Origin: Alicyclobacillus acidiphilus NBRC 100859
GTDB lineage: Bacteria; Bacillota; Bacilli; Alicyclobacillales; Alicyclobacillaceae
Direction of reading: 5' to 3'
Assembly: GCF_001544355.1 (NCBI RefSeq)
Contig: NZ_BCQI01000008.1
Span: 1-64,000 of the forward strand
Length of the DNA: 64,000 nucleotides
The notes under the pieces are model-generated. The model ran no database searches. It saw only the letters and a program-made list of their open reading frames with translations, and was not told the origin of the DNA. Position 1 is the stretch's first letter. Each line of letters begins with the position of its first letter. The position numbers were made by a program, and so were the translations under genes. Positions 54,561-64,000 of this stretch are shown in pieces.

Positions 54561-56984
54561 CTATGAACGAAGTTGCGCACCGTGCGCGACAGCCGCAGAT
54601 GTGACAACCAACTGAACGGTGTCTTCAATTTCCTCGTCCGTCAAGGTCCGTTCGGAATCCTGGAAGTGCAATGCGATGGCGACACTCTTGTGACCTTCAG
54701 GAATTCCTTGACCCATATACACATCAAACACCTGAACGCCCGTCAAAATCCCGCTCGACGCCGCGGACATCTCAATCGTCTCCAGCAGTTCGCCCACAGG
54801 TACCTCCTGCTGCACCAACAGCGCGATATCCCGCCTGGATCCAGGGAATTTCGGCAGAGGCTCCACAGTGACGTCCATCGTGCGATGCTTCACCAATGGC
54901 TGCACATCGAGTTCCGCGTAGATTCCGCCAGGCACGCCCATGTCGTTGGCGATGGCCGGATGAATTTCGCCGATCACGCCGATTTCCTCATCCCCCACGA
55001 CGATGCGCGCCGAACGCCCTGGATGAAGCCACGTCAGCTCCAGGCGCACAAACGTCGCCTTGACGCCAAGCGCCGCAAGAACGCGCTCGATCGCGCCCTT
55101 CGCGTCGTAGAAATCGTACGGCCTCGACTTCTCGCGCAACGATTCGCCCGTTTCGCCAAACCACAGCAAGGCGAACTGCTCTCGTTCGATCGGCTGCTTA
55201 GTAAGCGGCAGCGCATCCGCGAGATACGTTCGACCGACTTCGAAGATGGCGCCGCCATCGACGCGATGGGCGAGGTTGTGCTTCGCAATCTCCGCCAACG
55301 ACGGCAACAGATGCGTGCGCAAGACGCCACGCTCGTCGGACATCGGGTGCATGAGCGGGATCGGCGGCTGCGACTCGTTCATGCCCATCGGACGAAGCGC
55401 TTCTGGCGACGTGAAGGCGTAGGATCGAACCTCATACAAACCTATCCCAACCAAAACGTCTTTCACTTGCTCGATCAACCGCTGGCGGCCGTCCCGCATC
55501 CCCGGCGTGATGGGCAAAACGAGATGAGTCGACGGAATGTTGTCGTAACCGTACAGCCTCGCCACTTCTTCCACCAGATCCGCTTGCAGGACCACATCGG
55601 GTCGGCGAGACGGCACCTGAACCGTCCAGTCGTCGCTGTGCATGGTCACCACAAATCCGAGACTTGCCAGAATTCCAGCCATGTCGGCATCGGAAATATC
55701 GAGCCCAAGCGAAACGCGACAAGCATCGGGCGAAAAACGAACGGACGTGGTCGCCGTCGCAGGCAAGTCTCCTCGATGAGCCGTGACCATGGAGCCAATC
55801 GGCTGTGCGCCGGCCAATCGCACGAGCAATTCCGTCGCCCGGGCGAGTGCGTTGCGAACCGCCGACGGATCGATCCCTTTCTCGAACCGCTGCTGCGCTT
55901 CCGAACGCAATCCCAGACGTTGGCCAGTCCTGCGGATGGCGCGGCCGGCAAATTGGGCAGACTCGATCACGACGCGCTTCGTTGTCCCAGAAATCTCGCT
56001 GTTTTCGCCACCCATCACCCCGGCGAGGCCAATCGCTTTGTCTGGGTCCGCAATTACAATCATGTCGCCGGTCAACGTGCGGCTCTGGCCGTCCAACGTC
56101 ACCAAAACTTCGCCTTCGCGGGCCTGCCGCACGACGATGGTCGAATCCGCGATGGTGTCGGCGTCGAACGCGTGCAGCGGCTGCCCCCACTCGAGCATGA
56201 CGTAGTTCGTGATGTCGACGACGAGATCGATGGAGCGGATCCCCATCGCCATCAGCCGCATCTGCATCCACAGCGGCGACGGCTTGGACGCAATACCCTC
56301 CAACACCTGCGCGTCATAACGCGAACATCCGTCTGTCTCCAAGCGGACGGTGAGTGGCGACGGACCGTCTGACTCCAAGGAATCGACAGTTGTCGGGAAG
56401 GTGGTTGGCCGCTTCAGGATGGCGGCCACCTCGTACGCGAAGCCGCGGATCGACAGACAATCGCTGCGATTCGGCGTCAGGTCCACATCGAGCACGGCGT
56501 CGTCGAGTTGCAGCAACGACACGATATCGGTGCCAATCGGCGTCCCCTCAGGCAAAATGTACAAACCCGTTGTCTGGTGTGCCGGCAGTAGGCGCGTATC
56601 AAGACCCAATTCGGCAGCCGAACAAAGCATGCCATTGGATTCGACGCCGCGCAGTTTCGCGCGCTTGATTTTGACGTCCCCAGGCAGCTTGGCCCCAACC
56701 AAGGCAACCGGGACCCGGATACCCGCGCGAACATTCGGCGCACCGCAGACAATCTGCAGAATTTCTCCAGTACCCGCATCCACAGCACACACGTTCAGAC
56801 GCTCCGCGTCGGGGTGCTTCTCGACCGACAGCACCTCGCCAACCACCACGCCCTCAACGCCTTGATTGCGCGACTCGACGCCGTCGACCGCAAGACCGGC
56901 CTTGGTCAGTCGATCCGCCAGCGCTTGTGGAGAAAGATCGTCGAGATCGACATATTCACTTAACCACATATAGGAAACTTTCAC
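54561..56984 (-). CDS. pheT: Phenylalanyl-tRNA synthetase beta subunit
   Basis: PheT of 807 aa. EMAP-like tRNA-binding domain (about 40-150: VVVGEVLSVEKHPDAERLNVCAVDAG), B3/B4 editing domain (about 210-385), B5 (about 410-475), catalytic-like core, and C-terminal FDX-ACB anticodon-binding domain (about 715-805: LPKFPGSRRDIALLV). The GTG at 56984 has GAGGAGTGG upstream and gives the usual MKVSYMWLSEYVDL. Forms the alpha2-beta2 enzyme with PheS and edits Tyr-tRNA-Phe. Confidence 0.97.
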   Translation of the reverse strand: MKVSYMWLSEYVDLDDLSPQALADRLTKAGLAVDGVESRNQGVEGVVVGEVLSVEKHPDAERLNVCAVDAGTGEILQIVCGAPNVRAGIRVPVALVGAKLPGDVKIKRAKLRGVESNGMLCSAAELGLDTRLLPAHQTTGLYILPEGTPIGTDIVSLLQLDDAVLDVDLTPNRSDCLSIRGFAYEVAAILKRPTTFPTTVDSLESDGPSPLTVRLETDGCSRYDAQVLEGIASKPSPLWMQMRLMAMGIRSIDLVVDITNYVMLEWGQPLHAFDADTIADSTIVVRQAREGEVLVTLDGQSRTLTGDMIVIADPDKAIGLAGVMGGENSEISGTTKRVVIESAQFAGRAIRRTGQRLGLRSEAQQRFEKGIDPSAVRNALARATELLVRLAGAQPIGSMVTAHRGDLPATATTSVRFSPDACRVSLGLDISDADMAGILASLGFVVTMHSDDWTVQVPSRRPDVVLQADLVEEVARLYGYDNIPSTHLVLPITPGMRDGRQRLIEQVKDVLVGIGLYEVRSYAFTSPEALRPMGMNESQPPIPLMHPMSDERGVLRTHLLPSLAEIAKHNLAHRVDGGAIFEVGRTYLADALPLTKQPIEREQFALLWFGETGESLREKSRPYDFYDAKGAIERVLAALGVKATFVRLELTWLHPGRSARIVVGDEEIGVIGEIHPAIANDMGVPGGIYAELDVQPLVKHRTMDVTVEPLPKFPGSRRDIALLVQQEVPVGELLETIEMSAASSGILTGVQVFDVYMGQGIPEGHKSVAIALHFQDSERTLTDEEIEDTVQLVVTSAAVAHGAQLRS

Positions 56985-57040
56985 GCTTCCACTCCTCACA
57001 CACGTCTCTTGTTCCCGTCAATCCGGGTTACGGCGATGGG

Positions 57041-58090
57041 TTACACCCCAGTAAACTGCGATAAGAAGCGCAGATCGTTTTGGTACATCAGGCGAATGTC
57101 GGAAATCCCATATTTCAGCATCGCGATGCGCTCCGGGCCCATACCAAACGCGAACCCGCTGTACACTTGACTGTCGTATCCCGACATGTCGAGAACGCGC
57201 GGATGCACCATCCCGGCGCCGAGGATTTCGATCCACCCGGTACCCTTGCACACACGACAACCGTCCCCTTGGCAATGAACGCAAATCACGTCGACCTCGG
57301 TGCTTGGTTCGGTGAACGGGAAGTAACTCGGCCGCAGGCGCACTTGCTGGTTCGGTCCGAACAACGCTTTGGCGAACGTTTCCAGCGTACCCTTCAAGTC
57401 GCTCATTCGAACGCCGCGATCCACCACGAGTCCCTCGATCTGCGTGAACGCGTGCGAGTGTGTCGCATCGTCCTCGTCCCGGCGGTAGACGCGTCCAGGC
57501 ACGATCACTTTAATCGGCACCTCGCCGCGCATTCGCTCCATCGTCCGCACCTGCATCGGCGACGTGTGCGTACGCAGCAGCAACTCCTCCGTCAAATAGA
57601 ACGTGTCCTGCATATCACGCGCAGGATGATCTTTTGGCAAATTGAGCAACTCGAAGTTGTAATGGTCCGTTTCCACCTCAGGTCCATCGACAATCGAGAA
57701 GCCCATGCCAAGAAAGACCTCCTCGATGTCGCGAATCACGCGCGAAATCGGATGAATGGCGCCCATCGGCACACGTCGTCCCGGCAGCGTCACGTCGATG
57801 GTCTCCGCCGCCAGCCGCTTCGCCTGTTCGATCCGCTCCAATTCCGCCTGCCTCGCCGCGAACGCCGTCTCCAACGCCTGGCGCACCTCGTTCATTCGCT
57901 GCCCAAATTTTGGACGATCCTCTGCGCTCAAACTTCCCATCTGCTTCGACAACGTCGAAATGGCGCTCTTCTTGCCCATATACTCCACGCGCCAGTCAGC
58001 CAGCGATCTCGTGTCCCCCACTTCACCCAGCCGCTTGAGCGCTGTCTCCCGGAGCCCGTTCAGTTCCACATCCAATGCCTCGAAATCCAC
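57041..58090 (-). CDS. pheS: Phenylalanyl-tRNA synthetase alpha subunit
   Basis: PheS of 349 aa, class II catalytic subunit. N-terminal coiled coil, motif 2 region with [28 protein letters not shown], and motif 3 [19 protein letters not shown] CxxC pair set ([12 protein letters not shown]) interrupts the later catalytic part, as in many bacterial PheS. The GTG at 58090 has AAGGAGG upstream; the longer frame runs into the T-box. Followed by pheT after 56 bp. Confidence 0.97.
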   Translation of the reverse strand: MDFEALDVELNGLRETALKRLGEVGDTRSLADWRVEYMGKKSAISTLSKQMGSLSAEDRPKFGQRMNEVRQALETAFAARQAELERIEQAKRLAAETIDVTLPGRRVPMGAIHPISRVIRDIEEVFLGMGFSIVDGPEVETDHYNFELLNLPKDHPARDMQDTFYLTEELLLRTHTSPMQVRTMERMRGEVPIKVIVPGRVYRRDEDDATHSHAFTQIEGLVVDRGVRMSDLKGTLETFAKALFGPNQQVRLRPSYFPFTEPSTEVDVICVHCQGDGCRVCKGTGWIEILGAGMVHPRVLDMSGYDSQVYSGFAFGMGPERIAMLKYGISDIRLMYQNDLRFLSQFTGV

Positions 58091-58153
58091 ACAGAGTCCT
58101 CCTTCAACTCGCTCGTTGGCGATTCGACACCATGGCATCAAGCGGCACAACGC

Positions 58154-58187
58154 AAAAAAGCAACCGCCCACCATAGGGGCGAGTTGC
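58154..58187 (-). terminator. T-box terminator of pheST
   Basis: On the minus strand GCAAC-T-CGCCC pairs with GGGCGGTTGC (one bulged T) around CTATGGT, followed by TTTTTT. Directly follows the T-box and competes with the antiterminator. Confidence 0.88.
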
Positions 58188-58470
58188 TCGCGGTACCACC
58201 CTAATTGACGACAAAGTGTCGCCCATCTCTTATCCATAACGGACGTTTTCCCCACATCGCGATTCACGAGGGGCGATATTCGATGCCCCCAACGCCGACG
58301 GCGTGTTGGCACGGAACGATCATCCGGTGAGGCCTACTTTCGGACTTCCGATGGCAACCCATCTCATCCGCTTCAACCCCACAGCTCAGAGGGGAACTTC
58401 AGACGGTCGTGTCCGGCACGCTTCCAGTCTAGGCGCGCCTCCCTGGGGAACCTGCTCCGTCCTACTCGCC
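58154..58470 (-). ncRNA. T-box leader of pheST (phenylalanine)
   Basis: On the minus strand AGGGTGGTACCGCG is at 58202-58189. The stem I region has AGGGAGGCGCGCC and GGAAGCGTGCC; the segment CTGAAGTTCCCC holds TTC (58396-58394), a phenylalanine specifier that agrees with the genes. The leader controls pheS-pheT by tRNA-Phe charging. The 5' end is approximate. Confidence 0.9.
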
Positions 58471-58733
58471 TCGTCACAGCCATATCGATATCAAATTCGA
58501 TTTGAGTATACGAAAAACCCTTACGTGTCGCAAGTTGGAAACTTGACCAAGGTGGGGGCGAAGGACGGGCGGGGCGCAGCGGTGGGGTGCCGTGGGGTGC
58601 GGTGGGCGCGCGAAAAATCCGCGTCGTTGACGGCGACTGGGTATCCGTCGTGATCGCCGCGTTCCAGGATACATATTGTAGCAGTGTGCTCGGCGGCACA
58701 CTTCGTCGTCGAAACCTTGAAGGAGGCGTTTCT

Positions 58734-58859
58734 ATGTACGGAGTTTTCGGTAGCTACACACAGTGGGCAGTCGTCTTCCTGATCATCTTTGTGCTCTTCT
58801 TCTTGCTCGTTCCCAGCTACGGCGGAGCAGCAGGTGCCGGCGCTGGCGCGGTATACTGA
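58734..58859 (+). CDS. YjcZ-like small hydrophobic peptide
   Basis: Peptide of 41 aa: a short polar start, one membrane helix (residues 10-28, AVVFLIIFVLFFLLV) and a Gly/Ala-rich end. It resembles the YjcZ family of small sporulation peptides in layout, though the order of the Gly-rich part is reversed relative to typical members. The ribosome site AAGGAGG is excellent and a perfect terminator follows, so expression is likely. Confidence 0.72.
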   Translation: MYGVFGSYTQWAVVFLIIFVLFFLLVPSYGGAAGAGAGAVY

Positions 58860-58876
58860 TTGGCTTGCAGGCTAAC

Positions 58877-58914
58877 AAAAGGGCCTCGATCCGGTGGCGG
58901 ATCGAGGCCCTTTT
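58877..58914. terminator. Strong bidirectional intrinsic terminator
   Basis: A perfect 16-bp stem: AAAAGGGCCTCGATCC and GGATCGAGGCCCTTTT around GGTGGC. A/T tails on both sides allow use on either strand. Confidence 0.93.
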
Positions 58915-59133
58915 GGATCGGCACGGCTGGACGAGAGTCCGCCCGGATTGGATGCGGCGGCGCGATCGCGAAGGCGGGATCGAAGAGCGCATTCGCGCAG
59001 TTGGCACGAGTCCTTTGCTGAACATCTTGACACTCTCCTTCGCGTCATCGACTTTTCGCGGCGATCAACCTAGAGTTAAGAAAATCACCATGGTCAGCCG
59101 CACGATAAACGATACGCAAAAGGAGGAATATCC

Positions 59134-59817
59134 ATGGACGCATGGGGCGGCGATGGCTACGTGTTCGAATTTCTGCGCGAACAGGCGTCAGGCCGAGTTC
59201 AGCGTGATCGAGAACGACTCGAAGCAGGGGTGCAGCATGCGGAAATCCTATTTCTATCCTCCGTATGGTGGCAGGCGTTTCACAATTTCAAATGGCTCCA
59301 TGCCGAGTACCCTGTCCGCGACTACAAGGAGGGCACCCGCTACATCGATTTTGCGTACATCCGCGATCACTACAAAATCGCGATCGAAATCGACGGCATT
59401 GCCACCCATATGCGGGATATCACACAAGACGATTTCTCTGAACACCTTCGGCGACAAAACCACTTGGTCATCGACGGTTGGCAAGTTTTGCGCTTTACAT
59501 ATCTGGACGTGAAATTGCACGCCAGACAATGCCAACAGATGATCCAGCAACTCATAGGACGATTGAGCGGCGAGCCAATCGTAGGATTGAGTGAACTTGC
59601 GCCGGTTGATCGAGAAATCATCCGGCTCGCACTCAATTCCGAAGGGCCGATCACCCCGAAGCAAGTGAGCCTCCACACGGGGTTGAACTCGAAGAGTACC
59701 AGACGCCACTTACGAGAACTGGTCCGGGTCAAGTGGCTCTGTCCTTTGAACAAACGAACGCGCATTCGCGCATATATACTTCACGAGTCACGCAGAATGG
59801 TCCGATTGGATATTTAA
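59134..59817 (+). CDS. PD-(D/E)XK (DUF559-like) nuclease domain fused to winged HTH
   Basis: Protein of 227 aa. Residues 60-130 hold a VSR/DUF559-like nuclease core: GTRYIDFAYIRDHYKIAIEIDGIATH with D72, E85, D87 and H92, and then RRQNHLVIDGWQVLRFTYLDV, the usual strand after the core. Residues about 158-205 look like a winged helix-turn-helix (PVDREIIRLALNSEGPITPKQVSLHTGLNSKSTRRHL). Start ATG behind AAAGGAGGA. It lies alone before the 63-bp repeat array. Function is unknown; a link with the repeats is only positional. Confidence 0.78.
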   Translation: MDAWGGDGYVFEFLREQASGRVQRDRERLEAGVQHAEILFLSSVWWQAFHNFKWLHAEYPVRDYKEGTRYIDFAYIRDHYKIAIEIDGIATHMRDITQDDFSEHLRRQNHLVIDGWQVLRFTYLDVKLHARQCQQMIQQLIGRLSGEPIVGLSELAPVDREIIRLALNSEGPITPKQVSLHTGLNSKSTRRHLRELVRVKWLCPLNKRTRIRAYILHESRRMVRLDI

Positions 59818-59885
59818 CCCATTGACCCGAGCCATTCGCCACTGTGGAGAAAGCGACGATCCTCACAGACAATGAGGCAGCTTGT

Positions 59886-59980
59886 GATGGTGATGGTGAC
59901 GGTGATGGTGATGGTGATGGTGATGGTGACGGTGATGGTGATGGTGATGGTGATGGTGATGGTGATGGTGACGGTGATGG
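59886..59980. repeat. GGTGAT hexanucleotide microsatellite
   Basis: About 16 uninterrupted copies of a 6-bp unit (GATGGT, with a T-to-C change at 59900, 59930 and 59972). The frames read Asp-Gly, Met-Val or poly-His; no ribosome site fits, so it is not called as a gene. It leads directly into the 63-bp array. Confidence 0.95.
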
Positions 59981-59997
59981 CCATGGCCATGGCCCGC

Positions 59998-60755
59998 CGC
60001 GTAGCGGTACTTTTGTCCCTTATCGGCGGTGGCGCGAGTCGGGCGTCCGGCCATTCCCCTCGCGTAGCGGTACTTTTGTCCCTTATCGGCGGTGGCGCGA
60101 GTCGGGCGCCCGGCCACTCCCCCTCACATAGCGGTACTTTTGTCCCTTATCGGCGGTGGCGCGAGTCGGACACCCGGCCACTCACCTCCCGTAGCGGTAC
60201 TTTTGTCCCTTATCGGCGGTGGCGCGAGTCGGGCGCCCGGCCACCCCCGCCTCATAGCGGTACTTTTGTCCCTTATGGGCGACCGGGTGCCACTGCCACC
60301 CGGCCACTCCCCTCCCGTAGCGGTACTTTTGTCCCTTATGGGCGACCGAGCGCCACTGCCACCCGGCCACTCCCCTCCCGTAGCGGTACTTTTGTCCCTT
60401 ATGGGCGACCGGGTGCCACTGCCTCGCGGCCATTTCTCTCGCGTAGCGGTACTTTTGTCCCTTATCGGCGACCGAGCGCCACTGCCACCCGGCCACTCCC
60501 CTCACATAGCGGTACTTTTGTCCCTTATCGGCGACCGAGCGCCACTGCCACCCGGCCACCCCCGCCTCATAGCGGTACTTTTGTCCCTTATGGGCGACCG
60601 GGTGCCACTGCCACCCGGCCACTCCCGCCTCATAGCGGTACTTTTGTCCCTTATCGGCGACCGAGCGCCACTGCCACCCGGCCACCCCCGCCTCATAGCG
60701 GTACTTTTGTCCCTTATGGGCGACCGAGCGCCTCACCCGCACCTACCCCCAAATG
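59998..60755. repeat. 63-bp tandem repeat array, right (12 copies)
   Basis: Twelve copies of TAGCGGTACTTTTGTCC followed by CTTAT start at 60002, 60065, 60129, 60192, 60255, 60318, 60381, 60444, 60507, 60570, 60633 and 60696; ten of the eleven intervals are 63 bp and one is 64. The first four copies have one flank type (GGCGGTGGCGCGAGTC), the rest another (GGCGACCG), in which CCGGGTG-N7-CACCCGG often forms a perfect stem. The core is identical in all. The last unit runs into the purK stop. Same core and period as the left array. Confidence 0.96.
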
Positions 60756-61924
60756 CCGGTCGACTCAATCCAAGCGATGGCCTTCTCGACATCCTCGGTG
60801 AGGATAGTCAGGTGTCCCATCTTTCGATCGCGCTTGGCCTCCGCCTTGCCATACCAGTGCACTTTCACGTTGGATGGGAAGTCCGCCATGGCGTCGAAGA
60901 CTCCTTCGACGTGCTGGCCCAGGACATTCACCATGACGGCAGGTGTCAAAAGCGAAACGTCGCCCAACGGCAGGTTGCAGATGGCGCGAAGGTGCTGCTC
61001 AAACTGGCTCGTGGCGCAGGCGTCCATCGTGTAATGTCCACTGTTGTGCGGGCGTGGGGCCAGCTCGTTGATGAACAGTTCGCCTCCCGCCGTGACGAAG
61101 AACTCGACGGCGACGAGTCCGATGACGTCGAGCGCTTCGGCGACTTGCCGGGCAAGTCGTTCAGCCTCTCGCATCACGCTTGCGTCGAAGCGCGCTGGGA
61201 CAATGGAAAGGTGCAGGATGTGGTGGACATGGACATTTTCGGAGGCTGGAAACGCGGCGACTTCACCGCGTCGATTGCGGGCGACGACCACCGAGCACTC
61301 TCCGATGAACGGGATATACTGTTCCGCGATCAGCGCCGCATCTCCCGCATCTCCTCGCGTTGACGCGGCAGCGTTCGCCAGGAGGATGTCGGACCAGGCG
61401 GCGACGCCCTCGTTGAACTGGGCGGCGGATCGCACCATCCATTGTCCTTTGCCGTCGTAGCCGCCGCGGGACGTTTTGACCACCATTTCGCCAGAAAACT
61501 GGCGATAGGCGGAATCAAGATCGGCCAATGCGTATATGGGCACGAACGGAGTGACTGGCAAACCGGCCTGGTGCAGGGCTGTCTTCTCGCGAACGCGATG
61601 CTGGGTGGTTGCCAACAGCGAACTGCCCTGTGGGACCGCGGTCGATTGCTCGAGGACGGCGGCTACGTCGGCATCGACGTTTTCAAACTCGTAGGTGACG
61701 ATATCGCAGCGCTCGGCGAGTTGCTTGGCGGCGGCGAGATCGCGATATTCCGCCTGCACTTGACCGTCCGCGACCTGAGCGGTCGGACAATCCGGCGTGG
61801 GATCGAGCACTTCGAAGCGATAGCCCATTTTGCGGCCGTCTATGGCGATCATCCGCCCCAATTGGCCGCCGCCGAGAATGCCAATGGTGGCTGGAGGAAG
61901 GACAACGTCTCGCCTATTGCGCAC
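60743..61924 (-). CDS. purK: N5-carboxyaminoimidazole ribonucleotide synthase
   Basis: PurK of 393 aa, ATP-grasp enzyme forming N5-CAIR from AIR, bicarbonate and ATP in purine synthesis. N-terminal [34 protein letters not shown] loop and C-terminal [19 protein letters not shown] are typical. The GTG at 61924 overlaps the purE end and has GGAAGGTGG eight bases upstream; the longer frame covering purE is not supported. The 3' end touches the right repeat array. Confidence 0.95.
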   Translation of the reverse strand: MRNRRDVVLPPATIGILGGGQLGRMIAIDGRKMGYRFEVLDPTPDCPTAQVADGQVQAEYRDLAAAKQLAERCDIVTYEFENVDADVAAVLEQSTAVPQGSSLLATTQHRVREKTALHQAGLPVTPFVPIYALADLDSAYRQFSGEMVVKTSRGGYDGKGQWMVRSAAQFNEGVAAWSDILLANAAASTRGDAGDAALIAEQYIPFIGECSVVVARNRRGEVAAFPASENVHVHHILHLSIVPARFDASVMREAERLARQVAEALDVIGLVAVEFFVTAGGELFINELAPRPHNSGHYTMDACATSQFEQHLRAICNLPLGDVSLLTPAVMVNVLGQHVEGVFDAMADFPSNVKVHWYGKAEAKRDRKMGHLTILTEDVEKAIAWIESTGIWG

Positions 61925-62408
61925 CGGGATCGCCACCTTCCAACACCTGATCTCGAATGGCCGCGGCGCGGGCGTCGAGCCGGGCTGCCAGGGCCTCGTC
62001 GTTCGCTGCGAGAATCCTCGCCGCGAATAGTCCGGCGTTCGTGGCCCCGGCTTTGCCAATCGCCATGGTCGCGACCGGAACACCGCCTGGCATTTGCACG
62101 ATGGACAGCAACGACTCAAGGCCCTGCAGCGTCGATGTCTGTACAGGCACGCCGATGACGGGCAGGTTGGTTTTCGCAGCGACCATCCCCGGCAGGTGCG
62201 CGGCGCCCCCTGCGCCCGCAATGATGACCTGCAATCCGCGATCGCGCGCGGAAGCGGCATATTCGAACATGTAATCCGGCGTCCGGTGAGCAGAAACCAC
62301 TTTGCGCTCATAGGGAACGCTCAATTCTTCCAGTACCGCACAAGCGTGACGCATGGTTTCCCAGTCGCTTTGGCTGCCCATGATGACACCTACCAACGGC
62401 GATGACAT
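61914..62408 (-). CDS. purE: N5-carboxyaminoimidazole ribonucleotide mutase
   Basis: PurE of 164 aa (class I), converting N5-CAIR to [33 protein letters not shown] and [26 protein letters not shown] give the active-site Ser, His and Gly-rich loop. ATG behind AAAGGAGGA. Overlaps purK by 11 bp. No purine riboswitch or PurR box was recognised upstream. Confidence 0.97.
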   Translation of the reverse strand: MSSPLVGVIMGSQSDWETMRHACAVLEELSVPYERKVVSAHRTPDYMFEYAASARDRGLQVIIAGAGGAAHLPGMVAAKTNLPVIGVPVQTSTLQGLESLLSIVQMPGGVPVATMAIGKAGATNAGLFAARILAANDEALAARLDARAAAIRDQVLEGGDPGAQ

Positions 62409-62437
62409 GCCGTGTCCTCCTTTATCCCAGAAACGTG

Positions 62438-62479
62438 TGATTGAGCTTCCACTGATTGAGCTTCCACTGATCGAACTTC
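62438..62479. repeat. 15-bp short tandem repeat
   Basis: TGATTGAGCTTCCAC begins at 62438 and 62453 with a third, diverged partial copy at 62468. Lies between purE and the aldolase gene. Confidence 0.8.
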
Positions 62480-62584
62480 AGACGCTCGCGAGCCTACAGG
62501 ATCTCAAAAATGGACCCTATGGCGATCGCGCCCGCAAGAGCGCGATGAACGTCAGTAGGGCCCATCCAATTCAAGGGCAAGGCG

Positions 62585-63652
<1,068 letters not shown>

Positions 63653-63703
63653 CTAAATCTCTCCTTGTATGAACCTCTGAACCTTTTCTGAACGTCGTTG
63701 CCC

Positions 63704-63745
63704 AAATCGTTCCTCAAATCGTTCCTCAAATCGTTCCTCAAATCG
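63704..63745. repeat. 12-bp tandem repeat before the pfkA stop
   Basis: AAATCGTTCCTC repeats at 63704, 63716 and 63728 plus half a unit, reaching into the last codons of pfkA. Short slippage-type repeat. Confidence 0.85.
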
Positions 63746-64000
63746 AAAGGATGTCGGCGAGTTCGCACAATTCTTGCGCTGGCTTGCGCTCTGAGCGGAA
63801 CACCTCGTCAAACGGAACCGAAATCAGGTTGCCGTTGAGTGTCGCCGCCATTTCCCCGGAAACACCAGCCATGCACAGATCCACCGCATGGGCGCCAAGG
63901 CGGCTCGCAAGTACGCGATCGTTCGCGCTGGGCGCGCCGCCGCGCTGTACGTGGCCCAGCACCGTCACTCTCGTGTCGAACCCGGTGTGCTGCTCGATGT
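63738..64000 (-). CDS. pfkA: ATP-dependent 6-phosphofructokinase, C-terminal part
   Basis: Only the last 86 or so residues are in the window; the gene continues beyond position 64000. FDTRVTVLGHVQRGGAPSANDRVLASRLGAHAVDL is the conserved PfkA C-terminal region (fructose-6-phosphate-binding Arg and HVQRGG). It phosphorylates F6P to FBP, the substrate of the aldolase encoded next. Confidence 0.93.
   Translation of the reverse strand, partial: IEQHTGFDTRVTVLGHVQRGGAPSANDRVLASRLGAHAVDLCMAGVSGEMAATLNGNLISVPFDEVFRSERKPAQELCELADILSI

Noticed and set aside
59998-60755. CRISPR-like pattern: short conserved core at regular spacing
   Set aside because: The intervals between cores are themselves near-identical repeats rather than unique spacers, the period is 63 bp, and no cas gene is in the window.
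59844-60801. Asp-Gly, poly-His and repeat-protein frames across the microsatellite and right array
   Set aside because: Several frames on both strands are open at once, all without ribosome sites, as expected from low-complexity repeats.

Overview
This window looks like chromosomal DNA from a spore-forming, Gram-positive Firmicute, most probably Alicyclobacillus or a close relative. The evidence is the Bacillus-type backbone order (dtd-relA-apt-recJ-secF-secD-comN-spoVB, yajC-tgt-queA, ruvB-ruvA-ruvC, pheS-pheT-zapA-cvpA-mutS2), the sporulation genes (spoVB, yunB, a SafA-like LysM protein, a CotS-like kinase, a SleB-like hydrolase, a YjcZ-like peptide), the T-box leaders of tyrS and pheS, the many GTG/TTG starts behind strong GGAGG-type sites, and a vanillate-decarboxylase (guaiacol-forming) operon. 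The genus is an inference. No rRNA, tRNA, CRISPR, prophage or insertion sequence was recognised.

Layout. 1-290: tandem 63-bp repeat array cut by the window edge. 0.6-5.9 kb: vdcB-vdcC-vdcD operon (UbiX/UbiD/small subunit) with a flavin-split-barrel protein and an aldehyde dehydrogenase, divergent from a LysR-type regulator, with an ATAC-N7-GTAT operator between them. 6-12.6 kb: SleB-like hydrolase, polysaccharide deacetylase, TauE-type exporter, cation/proton antiporter, a GGDEF-EAL-GAF protein and a small zinc-ribbon protein. 12.7-21.7 kb: dtd, relA, apt, recJ, a CDF transporter, secF, secD and comN, all on the minus strand. 21.9-29.9 kb: spoVB, a DUF421 protein, a membrane double-GGDEF protein, a TIGR04086 protein and queA-tgt-yajC. 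29.9-30.5 kb: a duplicated 239-bp intergenic unit holding eight 21-bp dyads. 30.5-34.6 kb: sigI-rsgI and ruvCAB. 35-38.2 kb: a sugar ABC transporter behind a long structured leader, interrupting an otherwise Bacillus-like order. 38.3-44 kb: a BofC-like fragment, yebC, a split glutamine-dependent NAD synthase pair, the CotS- and SafA-like genes and yunB. 44-58.5 kb: T-box-tyrS, a class A PBP, pepF, mutS2, a YvlD-like membrane protein, cvpA-zapA and T-box-pheS-pheT. 58.7-60.7 kb: YjcZ-like peptide, a nuclease-HTH protein, a GGTGAT microsatellite and a second, 12-copy 63-bp array. 60.7-64 kb: purE-purK, class I aldolase and the 3' end of pfkA.

Functional themes. The vdc cluster could take an aromatic aldehyde (such as vanillin) to the acid and then, by non-oxidative decarboxylation, to a phenol. 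The minus-strand backbone carries protein export, stringent response, tRNA modification, recombination and translation genes. The least explained material is the repeat DNA: two arrays about 60 kb apart share an invariant 17-bp core and the same 63-bp period (six helical turns), and a third locus carries another set of 21-bp dyads. All coding calls come from reading translations and motifs by eye; no database search was run.
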